A stretch of DNA of 64,000 bases from Nitrososphaerota archaeon (GTDB lineage: Archaea; Thermoproteota; Bathyarchaeia; Bathyarchaeales; Bathycorpusculaceae). Each line of letters begins with the position of its first letter. Within the stretch, counting starts at the first letter, position 1. The stretch covers positions 62,001-126,000 of the forward strand of contig JAISPR010000153.1 in NCBI GenBank assembly GCA_031274765.1, written 5' to 3'. Shown here piece after piece: positions 1-9,811 of this stretch. The position numbers and the translations under genes were made by a program. The notes below the pieces were generated by a model. It made no database searches. It had not been told where the DNA came from and was given only the letters and a program-made list of their open reading frames with translations.

Positions 1-2
1 TG

Positions 3-860
3 CTTGAAAAAGGTATAATTCCAATCGTCACCGGCTTCATCGCGGCCAATCAGGATGGCATTGTCACCACAGTTGGACGAGGCGGTTCAGACTATACCTC
101 AACCATACTGGGCGTTGCACTTCAAGCTGACGAGGTCTGGATATGGACAGATGTCGACGGTATAATGACTACAGACCCAAAAATTGTACCTTCGGCCAAG
201 ATGTTACCACAGCTTAGTTATCAAGAAGCCACCGAGATGGCGATTTTTGGTGCCAAAGCCATGCATCCCCGCGCACTGGGTCCAGTGAGCAAAGCAAACA
301 TTCCGGTAAGAATTCGCAATACCGCCAATCCCAAAAACCACGGCACTCTCATCACCAAAGAACCCCAATCAGGTGTAACAGAGGCTGCCAAAGCAGTTGC
401 CATAATAAAAGACGTTGCCATGCTAAATGTGTATGGAGCCGCGATGGTTGGAGCGCCAGGTAGCTATGCTAAAGTCTTTGAGGTACTGGGTAGAAATGGC
501 ATAAATGTCATGATGATATCAGCCGCAGCCTCAGAAGCAAATATATCCCTAATAATCAAACGGGACTTGCTGGGCAGAGCCATTAGTAGCCTTGAAATTG
601 CTCTACAAGAACATGGCGGCATAATCAGTGAAGTCACCACAGAAGATGACGTTGCGGTTATAGCAATCATAGGTGCCAACATGAAAGGCACTCTTGGTGT
701 TGCCTCAAAGATTTTTAGCACTGTTGCCAAGAAAGGCATAAACATCCACATGATAGCACAAGGAAGCTCAGAACTTAACATCAGCTTTGTTGTTAAAGAA
801 AAAGATGGAGTTGCAGTTGTACAAACAATACATGAAGAATTCAATCTCGACAAAATATAA
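3..860 (+). CDS. Aspartate kinase, C-terminal part with two ACT domains (5' end outside window)
   Basis: The frame is open from position 3 (LEKGIIPIVTGFIAANQDGIVTTVGRGGSDYTSTILGVALQADEVWIWTDVDGIMTTDPK), the typical aspartokinase motif, followed by ACT repeats (INVMMISAAASEANISLII; INIHMIAQGSSELNISFVV). Confidence 0.95.
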   Translation, partial: LEKGIIPIVTGFIAANQDGIVTTVGRGGSDYTSTILGVALQADEVWIWTDVDGIMTTDPKIVPSAKMLPQLSYQEATEMAIFGAKAMHPRALGPVSKANIPVRIRNTANPKNHGTLITKEPQSGVTEAAKAVAIIKDVAMLNVYGAAMVGAPGSYAKVFEVLGRNGINVMMISAAASEANISLIIKRDLLGRAISSLEIALQEHGGIISEVTTEDDVAVIAIIGANMKGTLGVASKIFSTVAKKGINIHMIAQGSSELNISFVVKEKDGVAVVQTIHEEFNLDKI

Positions 861-1043
861 TACCCTCATATTTTTCCTTCTGCACCGTCTTGTCTGTACA
901 CATTAAAACCACGGTAGCCTAAGAGCACTTTTAACACCAGCACACTATACCTGCTACAAAAATCGGCAACTATACCAACAACCATACCAATGCACACCAA
1001 ACCAAGAAGAGGGGTAAACAAAGTTTATGTGCAGTAAATACAT

Positions 1044-2324
1044 TTGACTATTGAGCGTACAATATTGACGACCCCTGAAACCGAAAACACAAAAGCCCAA
1101 CCCCCCAAAACAGAAAAAGAAAAAACTATAGAAATAGGGTTTCCTCTGATTATCATCCGAACCAAACGTTTCGCAAAATTTTTCGATAAATTAGGAGCCT
1201 TTCGAACATCACATTACATTTCATGGATTTTTGTAGCACTTGTGCCCTTCATAGCCGGAATAGCACTCTATCTTGTAGTAAACAGCCTTATTGCTCTGCT
1301 AAGCAATCCCGCAGTTGGCGAAATTACACGCGACTTAGGACCCCAAGGAATACTAATGATACCAGGACTAAATCCCATGTTGCCCATTGTTTATGGCTGG
1401 ATTGCTTTAGTGGCGGCTATAGCAATTCATGAGGGCGCTCACGGTATCATTGCTCGTAACGTAGGCTTTAACGTTAAATCAAGCGGGTTACTGTTCTTTT
1501 TGATTATCCCCATTGGCGCATTTGTCGATGTTGATGAAGAGCAAATAAAAAAGGCTAAGGCCCGCCCCTCACTCAAAGTGATGGCTGCTGGAGTTGGAGG
1601 AAACATCGTTATTGGCGCAATTTGTTTAATGTTGCTTATGGTTTTGGTAGGCGGGTTGAGTCCGGCTGTCAATGGTGTATATATTAACAGTGTTATGGAA
1701 GGAATGCCTGCACAGGAAGCAGGGCTTATGCCTCGAGATGTTTTTATCTCAATTGATAATGTTCCAATCAATAACAATACAGATATTCAAACGATAATAG
1801 GTAATAAAACCGCAGGCGATACGGTACTAGTTGAGGTAATGAGAGGGGACAATTGGCAACAGCAGTATTCAACCAATGTTACGCTCACAATTTCAGACAA
1901 TCGCACCATTATGGGAATAACCACCCAAAACCTACAAACCGAAGCCCGTCTGGAAAACTATCAAACAATGTCCATAGAAAGAATTACAATGTATATAGTT
2001 CCGCCAACTCTTGCCGCGGGAGTTGTGCCGTATTCTGATTCTCTATCACCTTTCTACACCCATGCAATTGGCCCTTCATGGGCAATTGTGGCAAACACGC
2101 TGTTTTGGTTGTGGTTTGTTAATCTTAACCTCGCCATATTCAATGCCTTACCGATTTACCCGATGGACGGGGGTAGAATTTTGGATATAGCCCTCAAACG
2201 CTTGATGGGTAATCGATTAAGTGAAAAAACAATCCGGAGAATAACTTTGAGTGTAACCCTGCTGTGCGTAGCGTTGATCATTTCAACTATAGCATTACCC
2301 TTCATACTTCCCTACATACTTTAA
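1044..2324 (+). CDS. Site-2 protease family (M50) membrane metalloprotease with PDZ domain
   Basis: HEGAHG (HExxH) in a TM segment, PDZ-like GMPAQEAGLMPRDVFISIDN, and C-terminal NALPIYPMDGGRILD motif. Confidence 0.93.
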   Translation: MTIERTILTTPETENTKAQPPKTEKEKTIEIGFPLIIIRTKRFAKFFDKLGAFRTSHYISWIFVALVPFIAGIALYLVVNSLIALLSNPAVGEITRDLGPQGILMIPGLNPMLPIVYGWIALVAAIAIHEGAHGIIARNVGFNVKSSGLLFFLIIPIGAFVDVDEEQIKKAKARPSLKVMAAGVGGNIVIGAICLMLLMVLVGGLSPAVNGVYINSVMEGMPAQEAGLMPRDVFISIDNVPINNNTDIQTIIGNKTAGDTVLVEVMRGDNWQQQYSTNVTLTISDNRTIMGITTQNLQTEARLENYQTMSIERITMYIVPPTLAAGVVPYSDSLSPFYTHAIGPSWAIVANTLFWLWFVNLNLAIFNALPIYPMDGGRILDIALKRLMGNRLSEKTIRRITLSVTLLCVALIISTIALPFILPYIL

Positions 2325-2878
2325 TCGGGTCTTTTTCACCATTGGACAAGATTCATGCAATAGCTACCTCAAAAGCACACACAAATAACAATGTGATCAA
2401 ATAACCCGCTCAGATTGACGCAGAAATTAATGATTCACATATCGCACCACGTTTTTAGTTTTTCATTAAATAAGCGCGTAAAATCAATAAATTATGGATA
2501 GCATATAATAGTTATATGGAAGTAAGACATACATGGATGTGTTTAGAGAATAAATAAAAACACCCCAAATAATAAAAAAATTTGAAATATAATGTGTTAT
2601 AAAATCTGTAAAAATATAATATAATGATAGATCATTGTTTTAATTCAAACAATAATATCAGAGACATTTGGTTGTAACAAACACCCGCCAAATGACGTAT
2701 AAATAACCGTTTCCACTACCAGCTTAACATACTATTTAAGAGTTCATTTCAACTCCATCACGAAGTAACACGGATAAAAGAATCATTAATAAAACAGGTT
2801 TGACCTATTTTGGTGCCGATGAAGAATCTAAAAAGCTGACTGATGATGCACTCTAGGGTATCTGAGGCAAAATTTGGG

Positions 2879-3112
2879 TTAGGTTATGACTTTTTTATGG
2901 ATAAGATAAACGATTAACACAATACCCAAAATAAAAAAGACAGCCCCAACACTGATGGAAACAAAGTATTCGAAACCTATAACACTACTCATTAGATAGG
3001 GTATGTATGTTGGACCAACAAAGATCAACAACACTGCGACGATAGTTAAGGCTACTTTGACGAACTTTGATTCCATACCACTAACTTGAATTTCTTTACT
3101 ATGTTCAGACAT
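2879..3112 (-). CDS. Small membrane protein, two predicted TM segments
   Basis: 77-aa ORF with two hydrophobic stretches, directly downstream of the PAC2 gene on the same strand. Confidence 0.6.
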   Translation of the reverse strand: MSEHSKEIQVSGMESKFVKVALTIVAVLLIFVGPTYIPYLMSSVIGFEYFVSISVGAVFFILGIVLIVYLIHKKVIT

Positions 3113-3126
3113 TTGCCGCGCCCAAC

Positions 3127-3807
3127 TTATGACTCTTCAATTTGATTGTTCTCAGCTAAACCTTCTTTTATCTCTTTGCCTAAAGCTTTCATCAAAAACT
3201 TGAAAACCAAAAAGCCAGCACCCTTATCAGCCCTAAAACCCATCGTTGTCCCAAGCAAACTGACCCCATCAATTTTACGTTCCTTGGCTAAAGCCAGGGT
3301 CAACCCTGTGCCACCAACGATTCGACCTTTACTGTAGATAACAGCGCCCTTCTCCATAAATTCTGTTGCCAAACGGGGTGAAGTTGCAGCAATGTATACC
3401 TGTGCTTTGTCTTCAGTTATTGGAACACCCCCCATGGTAACTATGAAGCGGCAACCAAGTTGCTCCACGAAATCAATCACGAAATCGCAAACTTCATAAT
3501 GTGCAACAACATCATCAAAACTGGGTTGAATTTCCCCAGTCATTATTATTAACGTATTTTTTTCCATAGGTGCACAGTAGAATTCATAACGAGGCAAATG
3601 GGCAATACCTTTAGAGGTTATAGATATATAATCAGGAAAAGAGGGGGAATACAATTCAGCAAAGGGTTTAGCATCACAGAATTTTATAAGGAAGTGAGCC
3701 GCTATGCGCCCCACATTTCCAAATCCGGGTAACCCCTGTACAAATATGGGGTTATCAAGGGGCGGGTTTGAGAGTTTACGTAAATACGGCTTATCCATAG
3801 TATCCAT
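3127..3807 (-). CDS. Proteasome assembly chaperone (PAC2) family protein
   Basis: FVQGLPGFGNVGRIAAHFLI near the N-terminus and GGTGLTLALAKERKIDGVSLLGTT, typical of archaeal PAC2 proteins. Confidence 0.85.
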   Translation of the reverse strand: MDTMDKPYLRKLSNPPLDNPIFVQGLPGFGNVGRIAAHFLIKFCDAKPFAELYSPSFPDYISITSKGIAHLPRYEFYCAPMEKNTLIIMTGEIQPSFDDVVAHYEVCDFVIDFVEQLGCRFIVTMGGVPITEDKAQVYIAATSPRLATEFMEKGAVIYSKGRIVGGTGLTLALAKERKIDGVSLLGTTMGFRADKGAGFLVFKFLMKALGKEIKEGLAENNQIEES

Positions 3808-3924
3808 CCAACCTTAGGGAAAGACTTCGCCTCTAAAATCCTTTTGCCGAATAAGAAAAAGAAACTTAATATCTAACACCTTAACTAATAAGTACACTAA
3901 GCCCGTTTTGGGATACAGAAACAT

Positions 3925-4003
3925 AGCGGGGTGGGGTAGCCAGGATCAACCCGCTGGGCTCATAACCCAGAGATCAGTAGTTCAAATCTACTCCCCGCTA
4001 CCA
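3925..4003 (+). tRNA. tRNA-Met (CAT), initiator type, with encoded CCA
   Basis: AGCGGGG/CCCCGCT acceptor with A1-U72, anticodon arm CTGGG-CTCATAA-CCCAG with three consecutive G-C pairs (initiator hallmark), T-arm GTAGTTCAAATCTAC, and CCA at 4001-4003. Confidence 0.95.
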
Positions 4004-4029
4004 AAAATTAAACACACATTATTCTGGGC

Positions 4030-4193
4030 AATGTGCCAATATAGGATAAATTTTTACAGAATAGGTGTTTTATGGGTCGTACGTGAATTTAAGCGCGGTT
4101 TTTCCCTTAAAAATTTGACGAACCTATCAATCACCTATGGAGTTAACACGGATTTGATTCTACACCACATCATCTATTCTAAAGTGGCACACT
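4030..4193 (+). repeat. MITE-like element family V, directly downstream of tRNA-iMet
   Basis: aatgtgccaatataggataaatttttacagaata...tttgattctacaccacatcatctattctaaagtggcacact, homologous to 40021-40181. Confidence 0.65.
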
Positions 4194-4550
4194 GCCGAAA
4201 ATTTCCTCTATCAATTTCCATTGCGTATCTGTTAAATTTGTCATATATCTCATTTCCATCATTCAATAATAGCATAATTTGCTAGGAATGGGGTTTGTTA
4301 CACAGATTTATTTTTACTGCACACAGTTCTTTAGACGGTTGGGTAAAAATAGGGGTGAATTTTTATGGGGTCTGTTTGTGGGATTTTATGTCGTTTGCGG
4401 TCGTATTTTTTAAACACCTGAAGTGGACAAAAATGAACATGTTTTAGGGCAAATTACCAATCGAAGTTTTAAGCTACACTACGATGAGTTGGACCATATA
4501 CATTACGGTAAAAGTAAATAAACCGGTTACCGTTACATAAAACGAATCAG

Positions 4551-6359
4551 TTGATGAATCTCTTGAAACAAACCACAGTAACACTGCTGACTACAGTTTT
4601 CAGTGCCCTAATCGTACTTTCAACGGTGTTACCTCTCACCATTGTTTCTGCACAAGTAAATAACTATAGCATCACACAAGTTGAACGACAAGTACAGGTC
4701 ATGTATTCTGGAAACATAGTTATTCTTGATACTATCCACGTTTTAGGGCAAATATCAAACAGTTTTACGATTGGTCTGCCCTATCAGTATAGCGCTGATG
4801 TCCTCAAGGTTTTAGCATATGATAAAAATCATGCTTATGATATGAACCGAGGAGTACAAATAGATGGTCATAGCGGGTTTTATGGAGTAGAAATTAACTT
4901 TGAGGGAAACACGCCATCAAGTTTTACGGTGGCATTTGTGTTATCAAACCGTTTAGTTACCGAGGATGGCAACGGTGGCTATATTGTTGATTTTCCAGCT
5001 TACCCAAGTTTAACCCAGAGCGTTGAAACATGTAACGTTAACGTAATGTTTCCCAACAGTCCCACAACCATTACCATAAACAAGTCAGACAGTGTAGAAA
5101 CAAGCACAAGTTATGTGCGAACTAATCTACCAGCCTATACTTATTCAATAGCACAAGCCAAGGTTGTGTTACCAGCAGGAACACTTCAGTTAGCGGTCAT
5201 AAACAGCTTAAACCGGCAAATAACCATCGATGCCACAGGTGCGGTAACCACAGTGGATACTTATCATATCACAAGCAGTTCCGCTTCGCAATTAAGTGCT
5301 TTTGTACTGAGCTTGCCGCTTGAGGCAGAAAATGTGGTTATCAGACAATACGATGAGATACTTTCTAATAGATTAACCGAAAATTCGGGTATGCTCCTGG
5401 CCAATGTTATGCTTGATACATTTGTGAATCAGGGAGAGACTACAAGTGTGACTGCAAAGTATAATCTACCAGGGGTTGTGTTACAAAATGGGAAGTATAT
5501 TCTGAGGGATTTTGAGGTTTTTCCGGATTTGCGTTATTTTGTTGGGCAAGCTGTGGCAGTTTTTAGTTTTCCTGAGGGGGCATCGCTTGTTTTGCCTCAG
5601 GTGTCTTTGCTTGATGTTTCCGCTACTTTGACCCGCAATGCTTTCCAAGATATATTTACCATCAAAACAGAAGGTGTGAGCTATGTTGATCATCTTGCGC
5701 ACCAGCAAAACATCGTTGAGATGGGGTATAGATATAGTCCAGTGTGGGTTTCGTTTAGACCTACGTTTTTGGCGTCTCTTGTAGCATTAATCGGTTGTGT
5801 TGGTGCAGTTGTTTATCGAGTTCATAAGTCTAAAGAGGAGACTTATGAAAATAGAGCGGGTGAAATTTTTACTGCATTAAAACCAACGGTTTTTCAACCG
5901 GGAGATGATGTGACACTTGGACAACCAATAACAGTTGATACTATCAGGTATTTTGTGGATACCTATGAGGCAAAAAAGCATCTGTTGGCAGAATTAAAGA
6001 GATTAGATGTGAAGGCTCAAAAAGGAAAGATACCGAGGCGTCAATATAAAGTTCAGAAAAAAACCATAGAGACCCATATGGAGAGTTTAACACGGAATAT
6101 AGAACGTTCTAAGGTGTTGATACGAAACGCTAGTGATGTTTATACTGATTTGATCATACAGTTAGAGTTAGCTGAGGCTGATTTGACAGAATCAGAGAAA
6201 AATATCGAAAATCTTGAGACCCTTTACGATAAAGGTGAGATCTCGCGAGAGAATTATAAGCAAAATATTGTCGACTGCCAAAAAATACATGATAAAGCAG
6301 AATCTGCAATCAAGGGAATCATGTTAAAACTACGTGAAAAAATTCGTCGACCAACCTAA
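4551..6359 (+). CDS. Secreted/membrane-anchored protein: signal peptide, long extracellular region, one TM, cytoplasmic coiled-coil C-terminus
   Basis: 602-aa ORF with N-terminal signal (VTLLTTVFSALIVLSTVLPLTIVSA), TM near residue 410 (FLASLVALIGCVGAVVY) and a charged helical C-terminus. Confidence 0.75.
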   Translation: MMNLLKQTTVTLLTTVFSALIVLSTVLPLTIVSAQVNNYSITQVERQVQVMYSGNIVILDTIHVLGQISNSFTIGLPYQYSADVLKVLAYDKNHAYDMNRGVQIDGHSGFYGVEINFEGNTPSSFTVAFVLSNRLVTEDGNGGYIVDFPAYPSLTQSVETCNVNVMFPNSPTTITINKSDSVETSTSYVRTNLPAYTYSIAQAKVVLPAGTLQLAVINSLNRQITIDATGAVTTVDTYHITSSSASQLSAFVLSLPLEAENVVIRQYDEILSNRLTENSGMLLANVMLDTFVNQGETTSVTAKYNLPGVVLQNGKYILRDFEVFPDLRYFVGQAVAVFSFPEGASLVLPQVSLLDVSATLTRNAFQDIFTIKTEGVSYVDHLAHQQNIVEMGYRYSPVWVSFRPTFLASLVALIGCVGAVVYRVHKSKEETYENRAGEIFTALKPTVFQPGDDVTLGQPITVDTIRYFVDTYEAKKHLLAELKRLDVKAQKGKIPRRQYKVQKKTIETHMESLTRNIERSKVLIRNASDVYTDLIIQLELAEADLTESEKNIENLETLYDKGEISRENYKQNIVDCQKIHDKAESAIKGIMLKLREKIRRPT

Positions 6360-6413
6360 ACCCTTTTATTTACGCGACGGTTTTTTGAGAAATATCAGTG
6401 AGGTTAAGACAAA

Positions 6414-6593
6414 ATGGTAAAAATTGTTGTCGATGCCAAATGTACTGGATGCGAAACTTGTGTGAACACTTGTCCTGTTGGTGTATATGAACTCAAAGAC
6501 GGCAAGGCAGCGCCCAGCAATGAAAGCGAATGCTTGGTTTGCAGAGCCTGTGAAGCACAATGTCCTGAAGGTGCCATTCAGGTAATCGAATAA
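6414..6593 (+). CDS. Small 2x[4Fe-4S] ferredoxin (59 aa), missed by the ORF track
   Basis: MVKIVVDAKCTGCETCVNTCPVGVYELKDGKAAPSNESECLVCRACEAQCPEGAIQVIE*: two CxxCxxCxxxCP motifs. Confidence 0.93.
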   Translation: MVKIVVDAKCTGCETCVNTCPVGVYELKDGKAAPSNESECLVCRACEAQCPEGAIQVIE

Positions 6594-6736
6594 AACAAAA
6601 GACTCAATGTTGAGAGAGTTTCCCATTTTATTGACACATGTGTTTTTTTCACATACAACATCAGCACAGAAAAACTTTACATTTAGTGTGTAAAACCATA
6701 ACTATGATAATTGTGGAAATCTATTACAAACATATA

Positions 6737-6770
6737 GAATTCAGACTACGCAAAAGTCAAAAACAATACT
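6737..6770 (+). repeat. Fragment of MITE-like family VI
   Basis: gaattcagactacgcaaaagtcaaaaacaatact matches one terminus of family VI. Confidence 0.55.
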
Positions 6771-6811
6771 TAAACCGTAACTCCCGCGGTTTTAAGTAAT
6801 CTATAAAAAAG

Positions 6812-6942
6812 GTTAGGCGTCAAATCAGGTGGGTAGAGCCAATAAGTTTCGTTGCGATATAATGTTATATGGGACATAAGGGAGAACATAGCAAGCTTGA
6901 AGAAGAAAGAATGGGTGCACCCACCTAAAATAGCGAAAGGCC
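6812..6942 (-). repeat. Dispersed repeat family VII, full copy
   Basis: Reverse complement ggcctttcgctattttaggtgggtgcacccattctttcttcttcaagcttgctatgttctcccttatgtccc...ggctctacccacctgatttgacgcctaacc matches 29919-30047. Confidence 0.85.
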
Positions 6943-7363
6943 GATGTATGGGGAACAGGTTATGAGGCTAAAATAAATGTGGATAAGTAGGCTAAATTGG
7001 GGTTTAACAGGAACAAAGATTAGTCTTCTTCGAGATTTAGAAGAAATGCTATAATTCGCCCCAGTTGTTCAACGGTAGCGCGATCAAGGATGGGATCTTC
7101 GTCGATATTTAAGAGAAAGTTATCGGCTTGCATAATAGTGGTATGGTTGCTTTTGTATTAACACTATCTACCCGGTTACTTCGAAGTTCGAAGTAGCAGT
7201 TATTAAAAGAGTTTCATTTTAACAATTTTATGCAAATTTACAAACAGTCAACTCTATTTGTGTCCATAGCAGTTGACGTTAAAACCGCAATGCAAACACA
7301 TTGCATGGAAAACGTGAAATCAAACAAGCAAGAGTTATATCCTCAAATCAATAAAAATAGGTT

Positions 7364-7639
7364 ATGTCAGTCAAAGTTCATTGTTGCCATATACTTGTTA
7401 AAACTTTAACAGAAGCCAACGCAGTAAAAATTCGACTTGATAAGGGCGAAAAATTTGGCGATATCGCCAAACAGGTTTCATTGTGTCCGTCAGGTAAAAA
7501 AGGTGGAGACCTTGGCACCTTCACTAGAGGCAAAATGGTTAAAGAGTTTGAGAAAGCTGCATTTGAACTGCAAAAAGGACAACTTTCAAGCCCGGTTAAA
7601 ACAAAGTTTGGGTACCATATTATTAAACGTATAGAATAA
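7364..7639 (+). CDS. Parvulin-type peptidyl-prolyl cis-trans isomerase
   Basis: CHILVKTLTEAN...FGDIAKQVSLCPSGKKGGDLGTFTRGKMVKEFEKAAFEL...VKTKFGYHIIKR, canonical stand-alone PpiC. Confidence 0.95.
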   Translation: MSVKVHCCHILVKTLTEANAVKIRLDKGEKFGDIAKQVSLCPSGKKGGDLGTFTRGKMVKEFEKAAFELQKGQLSSPVKTKFGYHIIKRIE

Positions 7640-8033
7640 AATAGACATATTTCTTTGTGTGTTTTTCAATTTTTTTCACCATACCCTATTTTGATGTGAT
7701 TTATCGATAAAAACGAGTTATTTACAATATTTTACTAGAACAGTTATTTTGTGTGAATGTAATTTTGGAGTTTAATTTGTGCACTTTTTATAGCTTAATT
7801 TTTGTGCATGGTTTGAAAAATATTTATGTTAGATTTTTGGTAGTTCAAACTGAGTTCACAGCATAAAAAAACTCAAAATTACCCTCATAAAAAATAATTA
7901 TTTTTAGTAAAATGCTACCAAGAATAACTGTTTTCTCGAAAAAGTCCATCAAAAATAGATCATAATAGAAAAATTAAAACTCACAACCCCAATATTACAA
8001 ATAATACCAGCCATCGATACATAGAACAACATC

Positions 8034-8155
8034 ACCCCAGATTGCGCAAAAACTCCAATAAAAATCACCAAAACCACTACTACAACAATAAATGAAAGGA
8101 CACTATCGGCAGTCTTTAGCGCTGTTGTTTTTTGACTTTTGCACCGTCTGAATTC
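8034..8155 (-). repeat. MITE-like element family VI
   Basis: Reverse complement gaattcagacggtgcaaaagtcaaaaaacaacag...attgttgtagtagtggttttggtgatttttattggagtttttgcgcaatctgg aligns with 33297-33417. Confidence 0.7.
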
Positions 8156-8403
8156 AAAAAGTACAGAGAAATAGTTTCAACTAACCACTGCAGAAAACAA
8201 CGACCATAACTTGACACAACGTTTCCTCAAACCATTACAATAACAATTTATCATCAAATACATTCAAACCACCGACTTCAAACAAACGCTGATCAGAATC
8301 TTTTCACTACAACCAATGACCGCCAACCAGTTTCTTGCGAAAATCATATAAGACGCTTTTAGTTAACTTCAATTTAACCATAGTTTTGGAGTGTTAAACT
8401 GAA

Positions 8404-9594
8404 ATGCCCAAAGTTACCCTTAAAAACGGAATCAACTGGGTTGGCGTCACCGACTGGAATATACGGGATTTCCACGATTACGTAACATCCTGCGGTACTA
8501 GCTACAACGCCTACTTGATTCAAGACGAAAAAATTGCACTAGTAGACACCGTAAAAGCGACGTTTTGCAAAGAATTAATCGCCCACATCTCAGAATTAAC
8601 AACCCTTGAAAAAATTGATTACATCATAGTCAATCATGTAGAAATGGATCATTCAAGCAGTCTTCCCATAATTGCGGAACTAGCTAAAAATGCCAAAATC
8701 TGCGCAACTGCACGCGGCAAAGAAGAACTCATCAAACATTACGGGGCTGCCTTTGAACGGGTTGAAACCGTCAAATCTGGCGATAAAATCAGTCTGGGGA
8801 AAAAAACGCTCACATTCCTTGAAGCTCCAATGCTTCACTGGCCTGACAGCATGTTCACCTACATAATTGAAGATAAAGTGTTAATGCCAAACGACGCCTT
8901 TGGGCAACATCTAGCCAGTTCGGGACACTTTGATGATGAAGTCGACCAAGAAAGGTTAATGAAAGAAGCCATTACCTATTATAGCAATATTCTCACGCCT
9001 TTTGCACCACTCATCGTCAAGAAACTTCAAGAAGTCATCGACATAAAGTTGCCCATTGATATCATTGCACCCAGCCACGGTATCATCTGGCGCAAAGACC
9101 CAATGAAAATCGTCAATGCTTACATGGATTGGTCAACGGGTAAAGTTGTGAAACAAAAAGTATCGATAGTCTTTGATACGATGTGGGACAGCACCAACAA
9201 GATGGCCCGAGCTATTAGCGATGGTATCGCAAGTCAGGGTGTCGAAGTCAAATTGTTTAAACTTCGGTGCACCGAAAACACAGATATAGTTACTGAGATC
9301 ACTGATTCTAAAGTGGTTTTGGTGGGTTCTCCCACGCTCAACAATGGCATATTCCCCTCGGTAAGTATGTTTCTCACCTATATCACTGGATTGAAGCCGA
9401 AAGACAAACTGTGGGGCTTTTTTGGCTCGTATGGCTGGGGGGGTGGCGCTGTACGGGGTATGGTGAAGGTGGCTAATGAGGCGGGCTTTGAGGTGATAGA
9501 TCTTGGTATCGAGTTGAAGTGGGTTCCTACTGAAGCAGAACTTAAAAAATGCTTTGACTATGGTGTGCAAATCGCTCAAAAAGTCAAAGCCTAA
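8404..9594 (+). CDS. fprA: FprA-family A-type flavoprotein (flavodiiron protein)
   Basis: HVEMDHSSSLP metal-binding motif, lactamase-like domain, and C-terminal flavodoxin domain (FDTMWDSTNKMARAI, GSPTLNNGIFP). Confidence 0.95.
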   Translation: MPKVTLKNGINWVGVTDWNIRDFHDYVTSCGTSYNAYLIQDEKIALVDTVKATFCKELIAHISELTTLEKIDYIIVNHVEMDHSSSLPIIAELAKNAKICATARGKEELIKHYGAAFERVETVKSGDKISLGKKTLTFLEAPMLHWPDSMFTYIIEDKVLMPNDAFGQHLASSGHFDDEVDQERLMKEAITYYSNILTPFAPLIVKKLQEVIDIKLPIDIIAPSHGIIWRKDPMKIVNAYMDWSTGKVVKQKVSIVFDTMWDSTNKMARAISDGIASQGVEVKLFKLRCTENTDIVTEITDSKVVLVGSPTLNNGIFPSVSMFLTYITGLKPKDKLWGFFGSYGWGGGAVRGMVKVANEAGFEVIDLGIELKWVPTEAELKKCFDYGVQIAQKVKA

Positions 9595-9811
9595 TTTCCC
9601 GATTTATTATTAACCCTATTGAAATTATATGTTGATAGCATTGGAAAGCATAGTCAGATTTTAAATGACTACGCTTCAAGCTATTTAGCAGATTTGAAAC
9701 TGTTTGTGATTGATCAGGCAACAAGCACTGTTTAACCTACTCAACCATCTGTCATAGCAGCATATAGATTTTTAAAAAAAAGTCAAGTGTTAGTTTGATT
9801 GTTTAATTCGT

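Noticed and set aside
221-853. Antisense ORFs inside the aspartate kinase gene
   Set aside because: Shadow ORFs opposite a clearly conserved coding frame; the same applies to most 60-130 aa ORFs opposite cdh, purD, purF and others.
2760-2856. Possible C-terminal coding remnant INKTGLTYFGADEESKKLTDDAL*
   Set aside because: Short, no start codon and no family I can name; could be chance.
3908-4285. 125-aa + strand ORF overlapping the tRNA
   Set aside because: It runs through the initiator tRNA gene and a repeat element; not a credible gene.
6366-6626. 86-aa minus-strand ORF
   Set aside because: Antisense to the 59-aa ferredoxin, which has unmistakable Fe-S motifs.
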